A DNA stretch of 64,000 bases from Ailurus styani (GCA_002007465.1 LNAC01000340.1:1224418-1288417); one strand, 5' to 3'. Shown: positions 46,841 through 58,990, counted from the first letter of the stretch. Notes: generated by a model not told the origin, from the letters alone. Program-made: numbers and translations.

Positions 46841-47264
46841 GTATCTTCTTTGGATTCCAAATGAGGCAAAAGGAGGGTCATGATGGTCCCCTAGTTTCTC
46901 TCCTGGGGCCGTAAGAAAAGAGTCAGGAAACTGCATTTACTAGGCCAGTTTCCCTGTGGCTGCCAAAGGTACAAGACTGTAAACTGTGAATCATACCCCC
47001 CGCATTGTTTGTTCCCCAAACACTGAAGGAGGATTGCCAGGTTCAAGATAGTTCCAATGATCTTCAGGCTTAACCAAGTGGTGGATATCACTGGACAATG
47101 TCTTTGGGAAAGATTAAAGAGTGCGTGGTCCCTCTGGTCTCAGATGCTGGGCTTCGTGCCTGACCAGTTGCACCCTAACTTTGGCAGGCTCTATGTGCAT
47201 GAGAAATAGAAGCACTCAGCACCATTCCCTTTGGGTCGCAGATGTGGTCAGTTCATTTTATTAC

Positions 47265-47620
47265 AATGTCTACTTATTAAGGCTCCCTTCCCTTGTTCTG
47301 GGCACCGTGAAAGATCCTGGGGGAGATGACACAATGACCGGGAGATAGTCTTGGCCCTCAGGTTTCAGGAGGGAGCCGGCTTAGTGCAGGAGACAAGAAT
47401 ATAAACGGGTAATTATAATCAAATGTTCTAGGTGTGATATAGGATGTATTTACCAGGCACAGTTGGAAGAAGTGATCAACTCCAGGTGGGGGGAAAAGAC
47501 AAGACTACAGAGGCAGGGGGTGCTTAAGTAGGGTTTTGAAGGTGATTAAGAGTTTACCAGGCAACCCTGGAATAGGAGAAGGCACAGTGACACTCCGGGG
47601 AGAGTAAATAGCAGCTACAG
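47265..47620 (-). mobile_element. L2 LINE 3' fragment
   Basis: CTGGGCACCGTGAAAGATCC, GGTGATATAGG-like steps and GCTTAAGTAGGGTTTTGAAGG resemble L2 in reverse. The match is diverged. Confidence 0.55.
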
Positions 47621-47940
47621 AGATCTGGATGTAGAAAGCAGCACTGTGTATTTAGAGAAATACGACTGGTTATGTATTTCTGGAGTACAAAGTGCCAGGA
47701 AGGGACTTACCAAAATTGGGGCTGGAAAGCTAGGTGGGGGGCAGAGTAGGAACACTTTGCATGCTCTGATAAGGGGCTCGGGGATAATTTTAATTCACCA
47801 GTTTTCAAGAGGAGAGTGAGAGGATTAAATTTAGCTGGAACTGGAGTGAAAGAGAACCACTCACACAAGGGAAACAATAAAGCTTGGCCAGTTCCTTGAC
47901 TGCCCACCAGGTGGCGCACGTAGGCCAGAACAGCTTGGTT

Positions 47941-48100
47941 GCTGGGGTGGGGGTGGGGTGAGGGTTNNNNNNNNNNNNNNNNNNNNNNNNNNNNNNNNNN
48001 NNNNNNNNNNNNNNNNNNNNNNNNNNNNNNNNNNNNNNNNNNNNNNNNNNNNNNNNNNNNNNNNNNNNNGAGGGTTGGGGGGAGGGTGGGGGAGGTGTCC
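47941..48100 (+). repeat. G-rich tract with quadruplex potential, partly gap
   Basis: Both sides of the 103-N gap carry GGGG/GGGTT runs with short loops. The same GAGGGTT unit abuts both gap edges, which suggests a tandem array. Confidence 0.75.
47967..48069. other. Assembly gap, 103 N, inside a G-rich tract
   Basis: The N run is flanked by GGGGTGGGGGTGGGGTGAGGG on the left and GAGGGTTGGGGGGAGGGTGG on the right, so the gap is probably an unresolved G-rich minisatellite. The plus-strand flanks meet the G-quadruplex rule. Confidence 0.95.
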
Positions 48101-48484
48101 GAGAAAGGGTGGAGTAGGAGAAACCACCAGCAAAGGGCTGTCGTTTGAAGGAGCAGGAAGTTTCTCAGTCAGGTGCTCCTAACTCTGGAAATAACTGTAT
48201 TGATTAAACAAAATTCTCCAGAAAAAAACTGAAGTCACCTAAACGTTCACATTTAGAGTTATCTGTGAAATATCACAAAACATTCACATACTGGATTACT
48301 GAGAAGCCGCTTAAAGGAGTGGGGTGGCTTCATGCTTACCTGCGTGAAAAAAGTGAAAAAAGCAAATAGTAGAATAGTGTATAATATGATGCCTGCTGTG
48401 CAGATATCTAGGAAGAGGATGACAAATTGATATTAGTGGTAATTTCAAGAGAGGGTTTGGGGGTTATTGATTGTGTGTGTGTGT

Positions 48485-49620
48485 ATCTAACCATTTTATT
48501 GAGGTATAATCAACATACAATAAGATGCACATGTTTAAAATGTACAATTTTATAAGTTTTGGCATACGTACGCACTTATGAAGCCATCACCACAATCCCA
48601 ATAGTGAATATGTTCATCGCCCTCAAAAGTTTACACACAGCCCTTTGTGGTCCCTGCCTACCACCCTCCACTGCCCCCCATCCGAGGCAACAACTGATCT
48701 GCTTTCTGTTACTAAGGGTTTGCATTTTCCAGAATTTTACATAAATGGAATCATGCAATATGTCTTATTTTTGGTCTTGCTTCTTTCATTGAGCAAACTA
48801 TTCTTTCACGTTGCTAAGAATATCAATAATTAATTCCTTTTAATTGCTGAATAGCATTACATTGTATGGATGTATCACAATTTGCTTATCGTTCATCTGG
48901 TGACGGACATTTATTTGGATTGTGAATAGTTTTGGGCTAGTCCTCAGAAAAATGAAACGAAACAAAACTGCTAGGAACATTTGTGTACCAGTCTTTGTGT
49001 TTGCATATGCTTTCATTTCCCTTGTGTAAATACTTAGTGGAATGTCTAGATCATCTAGTAGGTATATGTTTAACTTTTTAAGAACTTGCAAAATCGGTTT
49101 TCAAAGTGGTTGTACCACCTTACATCCTGCCAGCCTTGTATGAGCATTTACATTTGTCCATATCCTTGCCAGTATCTGGCATGATCAGTCTTCTAAATTT
49201 TAGTTCTTCTCATGGGTGGCTTACATTTTCATTTCTTTAATGATTAACAATGTACATTTTTCTTTTCTTTTTTTTTTAAGATTTTATTTATTTATTTGAC
49301 AGAGAGAGAGAGAGCACAAGCAGGGGGAGGAGCAGAGGGAGAGGGAGAAGCAGGCTCCCCGCTGAGCAGGGAGCCTAATGCCGGCTCCATCCCAGGTCCC
49401 TGGGATATGACCTGAGCTGAAGGCAGACGCTTAACGGACTGCCTTCTGTCTGTTGGCAGTTGGTTAACTGCCAGGTGCCCCAACAATATACATTTTTCAT
49501 ATACTTATTTTCTATTTGTAGGTCTCCTTTAGTGAAGTGTTTATTCAAATTTCTGTGGGCTATTGACGTGTATATTCCACTTTATACTTCATAAAGTTTT
49601 AAATTTTATAATGAGCATCT
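48485..49620 (-). mobile_element. L1M fragment split by a SINE
   Basis: ATTTTATTGAGGTATAATCA, AATGGAATCATGCAATATG, TTGCTGAATAGCATTACATT and TCAAAGTGGTTGTACCACC are landmarks of the L1M 3' region in reverse. It resumes after the SINE with GTAGGTCTCCTTTAGTGAAG. An L1-like piece in the other direction occurs just left (48340-48460). Confidence 0.85.
49263..49481 (-). mobile_element. CAN-SINE with an altered head
   Basis: Flanked by AACAATGTACATTTTTC (49246-49262) and AACAATATACATTTTTC (49482-49498). The body is near consensus, but between CTTAACGGACTG and CAGGTGCCCC the usual AGCCACC is replaced by about 30 bp (49443-49471). It is inserted in an L1M copy. Confidence 0.92.
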
Positions 49621-51480
49621 CTTTTTATAATGAAAAAAACTAACTTAAAACATCTCAACCCAGAATACAACAATAATTAACAAATTGGCAAGCAGTTTGA
49701 GTGTCTTGACAACCAGTTGTTATATGCTCAGAATTCAAGCTAAGGCTCAAATAAAGCACAGTCACAGTATTTTGTAAAGGAACTGTTGAAACCAGTGTCA
49801 AGAGAGGCAACATCCTTTGTGATAACAGAGATCACCAGCGCCCTCCCATCCCCCATTTATTTTTAAAGAATCTGAAAGAAGAGCTCTGGTTTGTATTTGG
49901 TTGTGAAAGGGGGGAAAACAGGAAACAGGAAACTTAGGTTGAAAATGGACTTGATTGAACATTTGACACATGTTGACTTTCTTTGGAGAAACTTCAAAAT
50001 CTTCCGTTGTTCAATCCAGCCAATGGTCTTGTAGGTGTTTGTGGGTGCCCTGCAGTGTGGGGCAGAGCCAAAGGGTTGCACATTCCAAATTGGAGTTCCA
50101 GTCAAGTTAGGGTTATTGGGTTAGTGTCAGTCATAAATTACTGTAGATTGTGTAATACAGTGGAAAGAATCTTGGCAGCCAGAGCCGAAGAGAAGTTTTG
50201 GGAAGGGACATGTGAGGAACACCAGCTGAACCCATGGCTAGAGAAAGGAACTTAGAACTCAAGACTCCTGCAAGTCTGGCCCTTGCATCTCTAAGAGGCC
50301 CAAGTTTACAGGCTGCTCCATCCCCTTGAGCCCCATGGCCCTTTGCGTCTCCCGGTTAGAGCACCAGTGGTCTGCTACAGTGGTTAGTTGCTGATTAAGT
50401 TCTTTAAGATTCTTGCTTGTGTATTTTCCCAATTTTGTATATCTTCAGCATCTGGCACAAAGCAGGTTCTCAATTCGATTTACATATTTAAGTGTAATGG
50501 AGGAAGATAAAATGTTTGCTGTCCACCAACACGACAATCCAAGAAGAGTGGATTAGGTTTCAGGGAAAGGTCCTGTGATCAGCTGGGCACCTGGAAGGGT
50601 CAGGAGCTGAGTCTCAAGGTTGGGGGCCTGAGTGAACAGGATAGCTGTGCATTACAGAGAGAGGATTTGGAGTTGGGTGTGGGGTGAGGGTGGGGTAGAA
50701 AAGCAAGGGGGAAGGAGGGAGAGGATTAAGTGAGATGCTCATAGAGCAAAGCAGCCAATAAATAATACTCCTCCAGCGCCTGGTAGCCAAAGTGTTTTGT
50801 TTTGTTTTGTTTTCACAGGGATGTTTAATATTCATGTTGAAGTTGTTTAAATTTCCACAGTGTAAACCTCTCCTTGCCCTCCAATATCCTTGGGAAAGTC
50901 TACATGCTCAGACGGCCCTGTTGTGTGGGTTCACTGTAGAAACAAAGCAAAGGGCTGAGTTTCCATCTGGGGCAGGGACAGAAAGGCGAGACGTTTCCTG
51001 AATGAACTGGGTCAGTGAAGCCAGGAGTTGGCGGTCGTAGCGGCCATAACGAAGTAAGCTTAAGAAAGTACACAAAAGTCTTAGGTAAGGCTTTCCAACT
51101 TCCCTTAGGACATGAATTTGGGAGTCCTGACTCTTTATCTTACAGTGTTGAGAGATTGTGGCTGAAGTCTATGGTGCAAGACGGAGGAGAGGTGGAAAAG
51201 GAGAAAAGAACCAGAGTGAGGCGAAGGTGCCCTTCCTTCCCTCAGGCATTCTGGTCTACCTGAGGGTGTACCTCTGTCCAGGAAAAGACCATCAACAGTG
51301 TAGGACAGTGTAGGTTCCTGGAGGGAGCGAACATCAGGGCAAGAGTTTAGGGGCAGGAAGCAGAAGGTTCTCACAAAAGAGCTACGTCTTGAACTAGCCT
51401 TGAAGGATGGATCTCTGGCTTCAAAGAAAGTTTAATGTCTATATTTCTATATAGCTATATGTAAATTATTTATCTAGTCT
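49620..51480. other. Intergenic, nothing recognised
   Basis: A (GTTTT)4 run at about 50794-50813 is the only simple repeat. No coding exon recognised. Confidence 0.5.
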
Positions 51481-51484
51481 CTTC

Positions 51485-51730
51485 TCTTATTGAGGAGAGT
51501 GGGGTGGATAAGAAATTCTGGCTCTGAAATCAAACAGACCAGGCTTTTCACCCTGACTATCAGCTGTGGGACTTTGGGCGAGACACTTAAGTTACCTGAG
51601 CCTCAGTTTCTCCATTTGGAAATTGGAAGTAATAAAAGTATCCTCCTTGGAGGTTGCAGGGAGATTCAAATAAAATAATCTAAGAAAAAGGCTTCGTCTA
51701 GGGCCTGGCACAAGATAAATACTGAGCAAT
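51485..51730 (+). mobile_element. MIR SINE, well preserved
   Basis: AATTCTGGCTCTGAAATC, GAGCCTCAGTTTCTCCATTT and GGGCCTGGCACAAGATAAAT are MIR landmarks. Confidence 0.82.
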
Positions 51731-51769
51731 ACTCACTAAGTGGTACCCATTTTTGTGTAAGATTATTGA

Positions 51770-52295
51770 ACACAGCTTGGAAAATACAGAGAAAAGCAGA
51801 ACTAAAAACCTTCGATAGTTTCACTACCCAAAGCAGAAAAAACCACAGTTAAGACTTAGGACAACACCTTTGCAGTTTTTAGTCAGTACACACTTTAGTT
51901 TGACCTTTTCTCTTTCTCTGATTGCCTATCATTCCGAATATAAAATTTAAATCTGAATTTTTATTTTTCCATCTTCTTATCATCCCTACAAACCATTTTT
52001 AATGACTGTGCTACATTATTATGGGGCATTATACATTATAATGATACATTATAATTTACATAGTCATTCTCCTATTGTTAGTCTTTTGTGTGGATTCCAG
52101 GCTTTTTTTCTCCTCCCTATTCTAAATAATTCTGTAACACACAAGTCTGTATATGAACCCTTTCTTTTATTTTGTATTATTTCTGTAGGAATGATTCTTA
52201 GACATAAAATCACTGATGTGGAAGGTATCAACAGTTGTAACCCTCCCACTTACTGTCCAAAGAATTCTGCAGGCCTCTGGAGGTGGCTATAGTGT
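51770..52295 (-). mobile_element. Probable old L1M fragment
   Basis: The series TTTACATAGTCATTCTCC, TATTCTAAATAATTCTG and TTTCTGTAGGAATGATTC resembles L1M sequence in reverse. Divergence is high and the boundaries are loose. Confidence 0.5.
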
Positions 52296-52375
52296 CCCTT
52301 TTTTCGGCTAATGTGTTGAATGTGGTCTGAGAGGAAAGCTGACTCAGAGCTTGAACTCCTAGAGGAGGTCTGAGC

Positions 52376-52398
52376 TTTTTTTTTTTTTTTTTTTTTTT
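52376..52398. repeat. T-run, 23 bases
   Basis: An uninterrupted T run followed by CTCCCACTCTCG. It could be the tail of a minus-strand retroposon, but nothing to its right is recognisable as one. Confidence 0.9.
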
Positions 52399-52399
52399 C

Positions 52400-53830
52400 T
52401 CCCACTCTCGTTTCTCCCCAGTGGCAAGCAGGCTTGGGACCCTCCCCAGCTGCTGCCAAGGCCCCTTGCTAGGTTCAGAGGCAAATGTACTTTCTCTTGG
52501 GATGTCTTTCTCAGTGGCTGCCATCTCATCCAGCATGGTTGGATATGTGCTGTGTCACCTTTCCTTGCACAATGACTTACCCCATATCCAGGTCAGCAGA
52601 GAAGGCTGCCCTCCTAAATGTCTAGTTGTGACCTTGCAGAACAGCTTCATGCCTAGCCTAAAGCCCAGCTAAAAATAAGGCTCCCCATGGCTTTTGTCTC
52701 CCTTGGGAACCCCCTGGGGAGGGTTTTTCATTTATAAACTGGAGACGAAAGTCTCAGGTGGGATTTGGGTCTCAGCAACTCCCGCTGCATTGCCCAACAT
52801 TCTCGGAATTGCTAGGGACAGAAATCCAGTCTAGGTATCTCAAGGAAAGTGATGGGCTGGTAAATGGTTAACAACTGGCTCTTGGATGGGGGTGGGGGGT
52901 AGAAACCCTGATTTGCGGTGATTTCAGATTTCCCTGGGCTGGAAACACCCGGAGGCTGCTAGAGTAAATACCTCTACCAGGGCTGATTGCAAGCTCCAAC
53001 TGGTTAACAACCAGTTCTCAAAGTTCCGGAGAAGTGAACAATAGGCTCTTGCAAACCAGAAAGAGCCTACTCTGGTACACTGGGGGGAGGGGGGGGTGCT
53101 GGGGAGATGACAGACTCAGGTCATCAACCTGTGGGAAGAGCCCAGACAGAGAAAATGACCTCAGGAATGATGGGAACCAGGGAGTCTAATGCCAACAGGA
53201 TTCTCTGTAAACCAACTTTTTTTTTTTTTTCCCACTACAGATACACTCTCCCCATGTTTCAAGAGACATGACTACTGGCATCTTCCAGAATCATGTCCTC
53301 AAGTGATTTGAAGAATCCCACTGAAGGTTGACCAGGGTAGGAGCATTGTCTGAGGATTGTGGGGTCTGTTGGGATGGGGGGGGTTCAGTTGCTGGTAAGG
53401 CAAAACCAATAATTCCCATTACACTAACCATCTGGATACCATCAGAACCTGGTTCCCATTTCTACTAGTCTTCAAAGTGGCTGATTCAAGGACCGCACGA
53501 AGGAGCTCTTTCACCATACCCGCTGTAGCATTTTGTTTTATAGTTTTTTTTAAATCTCAGCTAATTTCTTAGAGACCAATGATAACCCATCAGTGTGTTT
53601 TGAATACTTCTATTTCTCATATCACAAGTGAGGCTTGCAATATGCTCCCATGTGTTGAGTAATTTTATTTCCTCTTTTTTGAGTTATTTTCATGTCTTTT
53701 TTTCTCACGTATCTCCTGGGGTCTCCAGGTTAAAGAAAAAAAATCTCTTCATTCAACAAATATTAATATAGGCCAAACATCTGTAGACCCAGGAATACAT
53801 ACCAAACAGGATAGACAAGGTTCCCGCCTT
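52400..53830. other. Intergenic, mostly unclassified
   Basis: Holds the paired GGTTAACAAC element and a G-run block at about 53082-53104. No gene recognised. Confidence 0.5.
52855..53070. repeat. Element with paired GGTTAACAAC motifs
   Basis: GGTTAACAAC occurs at 52866-52875 and 53002-53011, 136 bp apart, each followed by a CTGG/CAG and TTCT/CTCTT context. The second copy is the core of a perfect inverted repeat (52999-53015). It may be a remnant of an old DNA transposon; I cannot name the family. Confidence 0.4.
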
Positions 53831-54200
53831 CAGGGCACTCATCCTATTTGTATGGTCTTTTTAGATAATAATATTATTAATTTTTGCTTGTCATATTTAT
53901 AACAAATACTCTTTCTCGGTGCTTTCCTTATTCTTTCATAAGAAGTTTTACATTTTCATGTAGTTAAATCAGATCTACTTACCCCCTACTTTGGGGGGGG
54001 TACTTTCCCCTTTTAATTAAAACCTTTTTCTTCCATGCTTACGATTCCATTTCCCCACCAATATTTTGAGATCATATTCCTTTTATTTCTTCCCTATTTT
54101 CCTAGGCTTGAAACTTTTGCATTAAATGATTTAATTTATTTGTAATTTATCATAGTGCGTGGGTGAGCTGGGCATCTAAATGGGTCATTTTCTCCCAACA
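53830..54200 (-). mobile_element. Probable old L1M fragment
   Basis: TTTTACATTTTCATGTAGTT and ATTTAATTTATTTGTAATTT resemble L1M ORF2-region sequence in reverse. The copy is degenerate. Confidence 0.5.
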
Positions 54201-54604
54201 TGAAACAGGGTGAAATTTGATCACTGGAGGGGTGAGATACGGGTTGTTGGAGGGAAATTGGATTTGCTCAGTTTAGGGAATTGGTGTGGGAAACGGTGAG
54301 GAAGGGGGAATTATGATCATAAACGGGGGGGTGGGTAGAGTTCTTCTGGAAGAAAGGATCCATATATTGTAGTGATTCTTAATCAGGGATGGGTATACCT
54401 GTTGACTGGGCACCTTTTATGAGGTACCCATGCGTGCACCCTTCCATTGGTAGGCTGATAGGAGACGAGGGTTCATCTGTTTTTTAAAACTCTCCCTGGG
54501 CACTATTGATGTGGGAAATTGTGGGGGATAAATCTAGTCGGAGCAGATCGAGAGAGTTGTCAATGCCAAGGTGAAAGTAATTGGAGGTCTAGGAAGCCCC
54601 TGAG

Positions 54605-54820
54605 AGTAGAGGGAGCATGGACTTTGGACTCAGGCAGGTGTAAGTTTCAGTATCATTTTTGCCACCTGTAGGCTGTGTTATTGGGGCAGACCCCAGGTCG
54701 TCTCTGAGTCTTCCTTTTCTGGCCTATACAAACTTAATCATATTTACCTCATAGGATTGTGATGATTCAGTGGGAAATCAAGTATAAAATGCTTGGCTCA
54801 GCACCTGACATTTTAATTAG
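54605..54820 (+). mobile_element. MIR SINE
   Basis: GGAGCATGGACTTTGGACTC, ATTTACCTCATAGGATTGTG and AATGCTTGGCTCAGCACCTG follow MIR order. Confidence 0.75.
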
Positions 54821-56063
54821 TTCTCCCTTCTTCCTCTTGAACGAAACTTTGGCCCATGCCAGGCCTGCTTCATAGCTTTTGGGATGAACTGATGCAAGAC
54901 ATTTCCAGAAGAAACATGCAAGTACATGTCAGGATGAGAAAGGAAAACAGGTCCAAGTGTCCGTTAGCCCCAGAGGTTTCAGAAGCCTTCAGAAAGGCTG
55001 AATCTTTTTGGAGAGGAATCCTCCTTCTTTAGAGAAATGGAAAGAAGCTTTGAATGTCACAAAGGCCTTGCCCTCATAAGCCTGGCAAAGGCAGAATCTG
55101 GCTTTACTATAGGCTACCTCAGCTCAGTAGCAGAGATAATCCCAACTCTGAGGCAGCTTAAACCAACTCTAACTGTTGTGAAAATAATGCAGGCATGGTC
55201 ACATTTATGAAAGAAAATTCTCATGCAAATCCGTTTACAGGACGAAGGATCGCCTTTCTCCGGAATGAAAAATGGGATTACTTCTCAGAAGATCCACCTG
55301 CCTTGGTTTCGTGTCATTGGTATTCATTTGGTGATTCGACAAATATTTATTGATATCACTTCTGTTCGATGAGTACTTTGGAGCTGCCTCTACACAGTAC
55401 TCATTTAAAACTGGCTTTCCACGCTGCCCTGCATGCAAGTTGACGCCAAATATTTATTTTTGTGTGCTAATCAGTACTCCTTGGAGGAATGGCAATTAGA
55501 ATGCTAATCCGTATTCTTTGGAGGTCACCCATCCACGAGACAGGATGAGTGGAAGGGGAGAGGAGTTTGGAATCAGAAAGAAGCCTGTGTCTCCAACCTG
55601 GACTCTTGACTGTGTGACTTTAAGCCCATGGCTAAAACATCCTGGGCCCAGGTCTTACTTTTGTCTAAAATGAGAATTTCTTTCTTCCTCTTAAGCCAGG
55701 GCTCTCTTCCCGGAAGAGCAGATTGGGTGGGTGGAAAGGAGGAATGACCTTATTTATTTGAGAAGACAGAAACTTCCGCGGTATCAGAGAGGAGAGAGAA
55801 AGAGGCCCGCCTGCCCATGAGGAGGGTGTGTTTAGGAACGAGAGGTAACCCTAGGACAGCAGAGGAAGGGCCCTTCTTGTGGTGCACTAGTCACACCCCC
55901 AAACCCCAGGCTTTAAGATGTGGTCTTGGAAGTCTCTGCATGATGGAGGGGCTTGAGCTGCTGGGTGGGAGCTGCAAGCACCAAGAGTCACGTTGCAACT
56001 GAACTGAAAGCTTTCTCTGACTAGAGGCTTGTCTGCTTTGTCTTTGCTTCTGACAGCTAGGTC
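54821..56063. other. Intergenic, nothing recognised
   Basis: No exon or repeat family recognised. A short pair of CTAATCAGTACTCCTTGGAGG / CTAATCCGTATTCTTTGGAGG copies near 55468 and 55504 is a small local duplication. Confidence 0.5.
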
Positions 56064-56082
56064 AAAAGAAGGGTGGTATTTC

Positions 56083-56296
56083 GGGGCGCCTGGGTGGCTC
56101 AGTCGTTAAGCGTCTGCCTTTGGCTCAGGTCATGATCCCAGGGTCCTGGGATCGAGCCCCACATCGAGCCCCACATCAGGCTCCCTGCTTGGTGGAGAGC
56201 CTGCTTCTCCCTCTCTCTCTGCTGCTCCCCCTGCTTGTGCTCTCTCTCTCAGTGTCTCTCTCTCTGCCAAATAAATAAATAAATAAAATCTTTAAA
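56083..56296 (+). mobile_element. CAN-SINE with 12-bp internal duplication
   Basis: Head GGGGCGCCTGGGTGGCTCAG. GAGCCCCACATC is repeated in tandem at about 56154-56177. AAGAAGGGTGGTATTTC / AAGAAGAGTGGTATTTC flank it. Confidence 0.94.
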
Positions 56297-56316
56297 AAAA
56301 AGAAGAGTGGTATTTC

Positions 56317-57140
56317 TTTCACTTGAAGAACAACAGGACCCAGGCTTTATTGGAGCAAGAGGGCCGGCAATCATTAAGGATCTGCCTTTCTTAGAGACTT
56401 GAAATCTTCTGGCTGACAGGCACAGAGAGGAGTTCATGAGTTCATTACGGATTCAATCTCTTCTACATCCTGGACAGGTCTCCTGAATTACCATGATGAT
56501 CATTGTGTTTGAAAGCTTCCTGACGAGCACCTAGTGGCCTCACTCTCATCCACTCCCTTGCAGTGAAATCTTCTCCGAGGCTCAGCTGGGTAGTAAACAG
56601 GCCCCTAGTTCTGCCCGCTGGGTCCCAGGTGACACTGTAAAGCTGATAAACCCAGCACTTGCTGCTCCCCTAAGGGGTCCCTATAAAATGAAGGGGCCCA
56701 GGACTTATCAGAAGTCACAGATCTGAACAGCTGGACTCCCCTCACTACCTTTTTGAAGGAATTCAACCAAAGCAATATAATATTGAATATACATACAATT
56801 CTGGCGTCCTTTTTGAGGCCTAAGGATTTTCAGAGCAAAAGGCCAATGTAAGAAAACAGTAAGTCTCCAGTGCAGTTAAACTTGAAGGGGTAACTAGGTG
56901 TTAATGGTTAGGGACCCAGCCTATACAGGACTGGGAGGCTCAGTTTACCAGGCAAGTTTCTGAGCTCTTACTAGGCACCAGATCTTGGCCTGGATCCTGG
57001 GTGGTGGTGGGAGAGATCCAGAGATAATAATGCTAATGACGATGATGAAAACAGTAGCATGTGCTGAGCACCGACTGTGTGCCAGAAGTTGTGCTCACTC
57101 CTTTATTCCCTAAAAAGTAGGGGCTCCATAAATACTTGTT
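56317..57140. other. Intergenic, nothing recognised
   Basis: A MIR-like fragment in reverse may lie near 57030-57120. Otherwise no feature identified. Confidence 0.45.
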
Positions 57141-57149
57141 GGTCAACTG

Positions 57150-57490
57150 CTCACTGGCCACCTCTCTGCTCCTTGGATGCACCTCAGGGCCTTTGCACTC
57201 ACGCTTTACTTGGAAGGCTCTTATTCTAGGTATTTGCCTGGCTGGTTCCCATACCTCCTTGAGGTCTTTACTCCAATGTCACCTTCTCTGTGAGGTTTCC
57301 TTGACCACCTAATCTAAAACAGCAATCCATTCCTGTTTCCCTTTCTCCACTTTACTTTCCCCCCTCAGCACTACCTAGCGTCCTGTGTTTTACTGATGTG
57401 CTATTACCTGGTCTCCCTTGCTGGCATGAGAAGTCCCCAAGGATAGCGATCTTGAGCTGCTTGTTCATTGCTGTAGTCCCCTTGCCTGGG
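57150..57490 (+). mobile_element. L2 LINE fragment
   Basis: CTCAGGGCCTTTGCACTC, CCAATGTCACCTTCTCTG and CTTGTTCATTGCTGTAG are L2 landmarks in order. Confidence 0.8.
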
Positions 57491-57889
57491 TCATATGCTC
57501 AAATTTGTCCGATGTGTGAATCAGGAGCACTCGTCTCATACTAAAATCATACTTTCTGGGTCAGTTACCGACGCAACAATAAGCATTAAGGATAGTGTGG
57601 TGAAATGAAGCCCACGAGGTTTTGCCCTCTAGAGATCCATGGCCTAGTGGGGATCGGATATTACCCTAATTACTTAATGATCTCCATTCTGCTGAAACAG
57701 ACCATGCTGGGTGCTTTACCAATATTCTTTCACTGAAATCTTACCACAATTCTAGACCATTGGTGGTACCGTAAGCCACAGTTTATGGATGCTATTTTAA
57801 TTTTATCTAGTGCTGAAAATATCCAGCTAGGCTCTGCATTATAGAAGGGCTGGCTTTATTTAGTTGGCACACATTAATGACCATTATGT

Positions 57890-58075
57890 ATCTGAAGCTT
57901 ACAGTGATCATGGTCTCTTTCATTTTTGTCATCTCCCATGAATCCTGCAAAGTATTCATCTTCCTCTACAAATGAGGAAATTGAGGACCAGAGACGTTAG
58001 GTAACTTTCCAGAATCACACAGCCTCGTAAATCTTCCAGGGAGAATCAAACGCAATACATAGCCTTACCACTCTC
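57890..58075 (-). mobile_element. MIR SINE
   Basis: TACAAATGAGGAAATTGAGG, GTAACTTTCCAGAATCACAC and AGCCTCGTAAATCTTCCAGG are MIR in reverse. Confidence 0.7.
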
Positions 58076-58624
58076 CCTCATTCTGAGGAGGAGATCAAAT
58101 GAAGGAGGTACTGAGGTGGGGGAGGGGACAGGTGGTCAGGGAATAGATTTTCCTAGAAGGAGGCTGCTGGGACTTCCAGATTGTCAAAGGCTGGGGAGAA
58201 GAGCTTGAACAAAGAACAAGGGCTTGTTCTGTGCGGCAGGCGGAGTGGAATTGTAGATGGGAGGGGAGGAGTAGTTCCCACCCCTTCTTCCCCTCCACCC
58301 CATTGTGCTCTGCCTGTGATAAGATGGGGGAGGTTTCTTGAGCAAGGTTGGGAGGAGGGTTTTTACAGCAACTTCTCTATCTCATTCACTAAGGAATCCA
58401 CCCTAGCCATGTACCTCTTACATTTACGTGGTTAAATTAGCAACACACATTTGTTACGTGCTACCTGAACCTGTCCTACAACGTTGCATTTCTACATAAT
58501 ACCCACTTATACTAAACTTTCAAAACTTGGAGACTTTCCCAACAACCCACCTCCTAAAAAGCAGGTACTCTGACGGTGAGGGATGCTGAGAATCAGAAGG
58601 CATCATACATTACAGACAGTCATA

Positions 58625-58990
58625 TCCACACAGTTAGCCATCTATCATGTGTTGAGTGTCTGTACAATCCAGGCAAACTGCCTGGCCCTAGGGATAAGCA
58701 AAGGAATTGATCAGTCTCTGCCCTGAAAGCTCTAGTATGGAGGACAGTACATAAACAGGCAATCACAATGCATCCTGGTAGGTGCTGTGACCACCTGGAG
58801 GCCGGGGCAGGGGGGTACCAGGGAGGGATGTCTTATCCAGGTTGGGGTGGGGGCAGGAGAGAAGGGTCAATGAAGCTGCGTTCCTTAGAGATTATGGCAA
58901 ATTAGGGTAACTGAAGGGAAGCTCAGTCTGGCTATACAGAGTAGGAAGGGATTTGAGGGAGAAATGAGGCTAGGGAGAGAAGCAGGGGTC
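58625..58990 (-). mobile_element. L2 LINE 3' fragment
   Basis: CATGTGTTGAGTGTCTGTAC, GGCCCTAGGGATAAGC, ACATAAACAGGCAATCAC and GATTTGAGGGAG are L2-like in reverse. Confidence 0.65.

Noticed and set aside
52376..52672. Possible processed pseudogene behind the T-run
   Set aside because: No recognisable cDNA and no target duplication found by eye.
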